Source: Balneolales bacterium
Lineage (GTDB): Bacteria > Bacteroidota > Rhodothermia > Balneolales > Natronogracilivirgulaceae
Length of the DNA stretch: 6,836 nucleotides
Reading direction: 5' to 3'
Assembly (NCBI GenBank): GCA_007135895.1
Contig: SLHZ01000015.1
Location: 1-6,836, forward strand
Shown: positions 5,367 to 6,836 of the stretch, piece after piece
Position numbering within the stretch: the first letter of the stretch is position 1
Layout: every line of letters starts with the position of its first letter
Program-made: the position numbers and the translations under genes
Notes under the pieces: model-generated
What the model was told of the DNA's origin: nothing
The model's database searches: none
What the model saw: only the letters and a program-made list of their open reading frames with translations

Positions 5367-6836
5367 ATGCCAGGCCTGATCCTTGTGCTGTTTTTTTTCT
5401 TTTCTGTTTTACCGGGGATTCCCGTTGTGCCGGTTTTGGCGAAGACGGGTCCGTACGATACCGACACACTATCGCTGACGCTTGAGGACGCGGTTCTGAT
5501 AGCGCTGGAAAACAATTTTGGACTGAGGGATGTGAAGCTGGACCGTGAGCGGGCTCGTCAGCAGGTTCGTGATGCATGGGGGAATGTGTATCCCCAGGTT
5601 ACGGCTTCCGCCAATTATACTCGTAATCTGGTAACGGCCAACCCGTTTGCCGGAAGTGGGGCTGAGGATCTGTTTGCCGATTTTGGCGCGATCGGCTGGT
5701 TGCGGTATAATGAGAATCTGCGGCTTGAGGGCAAGGATGGAATTACCTATGATGAGTATCTTGAGCGGCAATTTCAGGGGCTTCAGGATGCGGGAATCAC
5801 TCCGCCATCGGTAGATGACCCTTTCAGTGTAGATAATCAGTTTGTAGCGTCCCTGAGTATAACACAGACACTTTTTAGCGGTTCGGCATTTGGAGCGATA
5901 CAGGGTGCGGAACAGTTCCAGAAACTCAGCGAAGATGCTGTTCACCGCGAGCGCCAGGTATTGATTGACCAGGTCAGAAGAGCCTTTTTCGGTGCCTTGC
6001 TCACAGCTCAGCAGGTTGATGTGCTTCAGAGAAGTGTCGAGAGGCTGGAACGAACGGTTGATGATGCCCGTCAGGCAGCCAGGCAGGGTCTTACTTCCCG
6101 CTTTGAGGAGCTTAGTGCCGAAGTGGAGCTGGTAAATCTTGAGACGGAACTGATTCAGGCAGAGAATCGTGCAGAACTGACTGCCCGCAATATCAACCTT
6201 CTGCTGGATCTGGATGTGCACCAGCCGGTGAAACTGACCGGAGATCTCAGTATGGCAGCTCTCCAGCCGGTGGGGGATGTGGCCCTTGAAGAGGCTATTG
6301 ACTGGGCCTTTGCTTTCCGCCCTGATCTGGCCCAGGCGAAGGGCCTGGTGGAAATCAGCCGGATCAACGAACGTATAACCAAATCCGCTTACCGCCCCAT
6401 GGTGAATGCTTTTGCCAACATCAACTACATAGGGCGGGTACCCGATGACCGTGAGCTGATCATGACCGATCCGGCAGATCCTTTTGCTTTCAGCAGCAGC
6501 TCACGCAGTTTTTTCCATGATTCTTTCTGGAATGCCAATGTGGCAGTAGGTCTGAACTTCAGCTGGAATATTTTTTCCGGTTTTCAGGACAGGGCACGTG
6601 CTGAACAAAGAAGGATTGAAACCAGAAAGAATGAGATTCAATATGAGTTTGTGACCAATGCAATCCGGCTGGAGGTTGATCAGGCACTTCGCAATCTGAG
6701 GAATACGGAACGTCGTATTGCCAGTCAGCGGCGCAATATTCAACAAGCCCAGCTCAATTATGATTTTGCCCGGACCCGGCTGAGAGAGGGCGTGGGGAAC
6801 AGTCTGGAGGAGCGTCAGGCCTCCATGCTGCTCGAC
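5367..6836 (+). CDS. TolC-like outer-membrane efflux protein, 3' end cut by window edge
   Basis: Outer-membrane channel component of a tripartite efflux or secretion system, forming a trimeric barrel with a periplasmic helical tunnel. 490 residues are visible from the ATG at 5367 with no stop before the edge. A hydrophobic N-terminus (MPGLILVLFFFFSVLPG, cleavage plausible after VLA near residue 25) is a signal peptide. The first OEP repeat begins LSLTLEDAVLIALENN, with beta-strand pattern SLSITQTLFSG near 169 and a long coiled-coil helix pair (ERTVDDARQAARQGLTSRFE, then LETELIQAENRA). The second repeat starts near 310 (DWAFAFRPDLAQAKG), has WNIFSG near 400, and reaches REGVGNSLEERQASMLLD at the edge, so only a short tail is missing. 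The frame stays open upstream; an ATG at 5217 would add 50 residues with no family similarity, but would supply the basic residues (KRKLRTY) that the shorter signal peptide lacks. Being downstream of tetR, it likely opens an RND-type efflux operon. Confidence 0.92.
   Translation, partial: MPGLILVLFFFFSVLPGIPVVPVLAKTGPYDTDTLSLTLEDAVLIALENNFGLRDVKLDRERARQQVRDAWGNVYPQVTASANYTRNLVTANPFAGSGAEDLFADFGAIGWLRYNENLRLEGKDGITYDEYLERQFQGLQDAGITPPSVDDPFSVDNQFVASLSITQTLFSGSAFGAIQGAEQFQKLSEDAVHRERQVLIDQVRRAFFGALLTAQQVDVLQRSVERLERTVDDARQAARQGLTSRFEELSAEVELVNLETELIQAENRAELTARNINLLLDLDVHQPVKLTGDLSMAALQPVGDVALEEAIDWAFAFRPDLAQAKGLVEISRINERITKSAYRPMVNAFANINYIGRVPDDRELIMTDPADPFAFSSSSRSFFHDSFWNANVAVGLNFSWNIFSGFQDRARAEQRRIETRKNEIQYEFVTNAIRLEVDQALRNLRNTERRIASQRRNIQQAQLNYDFARTRLREGVGNSLEERQASMLLD

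Noticed and set aside
5469..6221. A 250-codon minus-strand open frame
   Set aside because: It lies antisense to the TolC-like gene, whose plus-strand frame shows clear family motifs; the minus product has no recognisable domain.

Overview
The window looks like ordinary chromosome from a Gram-negative, mid-GC bacterium, most likely Bacteroidota or the related Balneolota/Rhodothermota. This is inferred from the TolC-type outer-membrane protein, the AT-rich starts lacking clear Shine-Dalgarno sites, and the wording of the YigZ and M23 motifs. No marker gene fixes the taxon. I see no rRNA, tRNA, CRISPR array, insertion sequence or phage gene.

The left two thirds (1-4407) is read on the minus strand. 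In transcription order it holds a YigZ/IMPACT-family protein (4407-3772), a PduO-type ATP:cob(I)alamin adenosyltransferase (3767-3225), a 670-residue membrane-anchored SGNH-hydrolase/TPR protein (3176-1164), and a MepM-like M23 peptidoglycan endopeptidase (1077 to beyond the left edge). The first two are separated by 4 nt and the third follows after 48 nt, so they may form one transcription unit. The M23 gene follows after 86 nt of AT-rich DNA and may have its own promoter. The last two genes both point to the cell envelope. The first two look like housekeeping functions.

The right third (4433-6836) is read on the plus strand. It holds a TetR/AcrR-family repressor and, after about 300 nt, a TolC-like outer-membrane efflux protein that runs off the right edge. 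A repressor followed by a TolC component is a common start for an RND-type efflux operon, with the adaptor and inner-membrane pump expected downstream, outside this window. The gap between them carries a perfect 6-bp inverted repeat with a 10-bp spacer (5144-5165). It overlaps a possible promoter and is the best candidate operator here.

I did not find a clear new biological system. The points most worth a second look are the architecture of the SGNH/TPR protein, the candidate operator, and the uncertain start of the tolC-like gene.
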